NCBI GenBank assembly: GCA_937942935.1
Contig: CALDGT010001297.1
Location: 1 to 5,319 of the forward strand
Reading direction: 5' to 3'
DNA from: an uncultured Chloroflexota bacterium
Lineage (GTDB): Bacteria > Chloroflexota > Anaerolineae > Aggregatilineales > Phototrophicaceae
Length of the DNA: 5,319 nucleotides
Positions 3,088 through 5,319 of this stretch are shown one piece after another. Under the pieces are notes generated by a model. That model was given only the letters and a program-made list of their open reading frames with translations. It had not been told where the DNA came from and ran no database searches. Numbering within the stretch: the first letter of the stretch is position 1; each line of letters begins with the position of its first letter. The position numbers and the translations under genes were made by a program.

Positions 3088-5319
3088 TTATCCCTTTAGC
3101 CGATTGAGTTGCTCAATCACTTGTGTCATGCTCGCTTGGAGTTCTGCCAATCGAATCCGTTCTTTTTCCACAATTTCTGGTTTAGCACGGCTCACAAATC
3201 CCTCATTATTCAACATCCCTTGTGTTTTAGAAATTTGACCTTCTAATTTTTCGCGTTCTTTAGATAGGCGTTCAATTTCGGCATCCACATCAATCATGCC
3301 TTTCAGGGGCAAATACACCGTCACATCGCTGACCACCGCAGAAGCAGAATCTTCTGGTGCAGGCGCATCATCCATCAACAATGTCATTTGGTCAATATTG
3401 CACAACCGCGCAAAAATATAGCCATATTGATTGATATTCGCCCGATGTTTGCCCGGTGCCACAATCGCTGATAGTTTCTTACTCGGTGGAATATCATATT
3501 GGTTGTTACGAATATCGCGGATTTGGCGCACCATATCCATCAACACACCCATCTGCAATTCGGCTTCGTCATCTATATAACGCTCATCAGTTTCTGCCCA
3601 TTGTGCCAAAATAAGCGCATCACCTTCATGGGGCAAATATCCCCACATTTCTTCCGTCGCAAATGGCATAAATGGATGGAGCAGACGTAAACCTGTATCC
3701 ATCACATGCACCAACACCCGTCGCGCCATTTGTTTTTCGGCTTCTGTGCCGTTATATAATGGGTGCTTGCAAATTTCCAAATACCAAGGTGCCACCTCAT
3801 CCCATAGGAAGGTGCGGATTTGACGACCAGCTTCGCCATATTGGTGGCTATCAAAAAGATATTGAACATTCTTGATAAGCCGATTCAACCGACTCATCAC
3901 CCAGCGCGAGGGCAAATCGAGTTCAGAAGGCGAAGGCACACCAGCAGGAATATCACCATCTAAATTGCTGGTAACAAAATTGGTCATCTGCCACACTTTA
4001 TTCAAAAAGTTGCGCCCATATTCGACCCATTCCAAGTCCAAATTCACATCATTACCAGCAGTGCCACTGGTCACAAGCGCAAAACGAAGCGGGTCTGCAC
4101 CAAATTGATTCACCAATTCAAGCGGGTCAATCACATTGCCCAATGTTTTGCTAATTTTGCGACCCAATTTATCACGTACAAGACCATGCAAATACACGGT
4201 ATGGAATGGTGGCTTATCGGTGAACCACAACCCCATCATAATCATACGCGCCACCCAGAAAAAGAGGATATCATACCCTGTTTCCATCACATCTGTCGGA
4301 TAATAGCGTTGCAAATCAGGTGTATTATGGGGCCATCCTAATGTGCTAAAGGGCCACAACCCACTGCTAAACCATGTGTCTAATACATCTTGTTCGGCTG
4401 TCCAACCATCGCCAGTTGGCGCGTTTTTGCCAACATGAATCCGACCATCATCATGCACCCATGCAGGAATACGATGCCCCCACCACAATTGACGGCTCAC
4501 ACACCAATCTTCAATATTTTCCAACCAGTGATAGTACACTTTCTCAAAATGGTCTGGGACAATTTTAATTTGTCCCGTTTTCACCGCATTGAGCGCCTTT
4601 TCTGCGAGGGGCTGAATTTTCACAAACCATTGTGTGCTAATCATTGGCTCAATAATTTCACCACCGCGTTGGCTACGTGGCACAATCGTGGTGTAATCTT
4701 GTGTTTTAATCACCAAGCCAGCCGCTTCCATATCTGCCCACAATTTTTTACGACAGTCATAACGGTCTAACCCTTCATATTGCCCCGCATTGGTATTCAT
4801 CGTCGCTTTGCGCGTCAACACACTAATCATGGGCAACCCGTGTTTTTGGGCGATTTCGTAATCGTTAAAATCGTGCGCGGGGGTGATTTTTAACGCACCC
4901 GTCCCAAATTCTCTGTCCACATACTCATCACCAATCACAGGGATAGGGCGGTTGAGCATTGGCACATACGCTGTTTTACCAATCAAGTGCTTATAACGGT
5001 CATCTTCTGGATGCACCGCCACTGCTGTGTCCCCCAAGATAGATTCGGGGCGTGTGGTCGCCACAGGGATAAATTCCCCGCCTTCAATTGGGTATTTGAA
5101 GAAGAATAATTTCACTGTTTCTTCTTCACGTTCCACTTCCAAATCGCTGACGGCTGTCTGCAATCCGGGTGACCAATTCACCAAACGCGGACCGCGATAA
5201 ATCAGCCCTTGTTCATACAATTTGATGAACACCTCTTGCACCGCTTCAGAAAGACCTTCGTCTAAGGTGAATCGTTCCCGTGACCTATCGCAACTGGCAC
5301 CCAAACTCCGCAATTGACC
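3088..5319 (-). CDS. valS: Valyl-tRNA synthetase, partial (N-terminus beyond the right edge)
   Basis: This class Ia enzyme joins valine to tRNA-Val in the cytoplasm using ATP and edits mischarged threonine. The 743 visible residues lack roughly the first 130-150 of a typical bacterial enzyme, including the HIGH motif. Counting from the first codon at 5319, they show RLVNWSPGLQTAVSDLEVE (45-63), the editing domain with TTRPES (88-93) and GTGALKITPAHDFND (139-153), EDWCVSRQLWWGHRIP (270-285), DVLDTWFSSGLWPFS (311-325), a KMSKS-type signature KISKT before LGNVIDP (388-392), the helical anticodon-binding domain (about 470-620) and a C-terminal coiled coil (about 675-740), the tRNA-binding arm. 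Oddities are Arg for the usual Trp in CDWSRERF (codon 5284-5286), Ser for Thr in RPET, and KISKT for KMSKS. The frame runs open to the window edge; the TTG at 5313 is internal, not a start. Promoter and leader are outside the window. The identity is certain. Confidence 0.97.
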   Translation of the reverse strand, partial: GQLRSLGASCDRSRERFTLDEGLSEAVQEVFIKLYEQGLIYRGPRLVNWSPGLQTAVSDLEVEREEETVKLFFFKYPIEGGEFIPVATTRPESILGDTAVAVHPEDDRYKHLIGKTAYVPMLNRPIPVIGDEYVDREFGTGALKITPAHDFNDYEIAQKHGLPMISVLTRKATMNTNAGQYEGLDRYDCRKKLWADMEAAGLVIKTQDYTTIVPRSQRGGEIIEPMISTQWFVKIQPLAEKALNAVKTGQIKIVPDHFEKVYYHWLENIEDWCVSRQLWWGHRIPAWVHDDGRIHVGKNAPTGDGWTAEQDVLDTWFSSGLWPFSTLGWPHNTPDLQRYYPTDVMETGYDILFFWVARMIMMGLWFTDKPPFHTVYLHGLVRDKLGRKISKTLGNVIDPLELVNQFGADPLRFALVTSGTAGNDVNLDLEWVEYGRNFLNKVWQMTNFVTSNLDGDIPAGVPSPSELDLPSRWVMSRLNRLIKNVQYLFDSHQYGEAGRQIRTFLWDEVAPWYLEICKHPLYNGTEAEKQMARRVLVHVMDTGLRLLHPFMPFATEEMWGYLPHEGDALILAQWAETDERYIDDEAELQMGVLMDMVRQIRDIRNNQYDIPPSKKLSAIVAPGKHRANINQYGYIFARLCNIDQMTLLMDDAPAPEDSASAVVSDVTVYLPLKGMIDVDAEIERLSKEREKLEGQISKTQGMLNNEGFVSRAKPEIVEKERIRLAELQASMTQVIEQLNRLKG

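Noticed and set aside
4390..4770. Plus-strand open frame of 126 codons and smaller ones between 3499 and 4568
   Set aside because: All lie opposite the certain valS coding sequence, with no domain, ribosome site or codon pattern of their own.
5311..5313. TTG as the start codon of valS
   Set aside because: The frame stays open to the window edge, the residues around it (GQLRSLGASCD) belong to a conserved internal segment, and the HIGH-containing N-terminus is still missing.

Overview
The window suggests a bacterium of the Chloroflexota, probably Anaerolineae-like. The main reason is two exported or membrane-anchored proteins with long Thr/Pro linkers (TPTPT type) and paired-cysteine LysM domains, a style I associate with that phylum. 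This placement is inference from protein style. Base composition is moderately AT-rich, and three of the four gene starts I can judge use TTG or GTG rather than ATG. No mobile element, CRISPR array, tRNA or rRNA is visible.

Layout, left to right. (1) Positions 1-271, minus: the start of a lipoprotein gene cut by the left edge. (2) Positions 275-1573, minus: a membrane protein with a cytoplasmic zinc ribbon, one transmembrane helix, two LysM domains and a C-terminal beta-sandwich. The lipoprotein gene starts 3 bases after it, so the two look like one translation-coupled operon for the cell envelope. A TATAAT promoter lies just upstream, inside nested inverted repeats. (3) Positions 1645-2616, minus: a sugar-nucleotidyltransferase-fold protein with a left-handed beta-helix tail. 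Its active-site motifs are degenerate at every place I can align, so it is probably a pseudoenzyme. (4) Positions 2617-2824: a divergent intergenic region with one TATAAT promoter on each strand. (5) Positions 2825-3058, plus: a tiny HEAT-repeat protein. It ends inside a perfect hairpin that also serves the convergent gene, and 11-bp inverted repeats flank the whole unit. (6) Positions 3088-5319, minus: valyl-tRNA synthetase (valS), with its N-terminal part, including the HIGH motif, beyond the right edge.

The envelope genes (1 and 2) plausibly work together at the cell surface or peptidoglycan. The degenerate nucleotidyltransferase may be regulatory or sugar-nucleotide binding. valS is housekeeping and only a convergent neighbour. 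The most interesting items are the catalytically stripped nucleotidyltransferase, the zinc ribbon-TM-LysM architecture with its coupled lipoprotein, and the boxed HEAT mini-gene.
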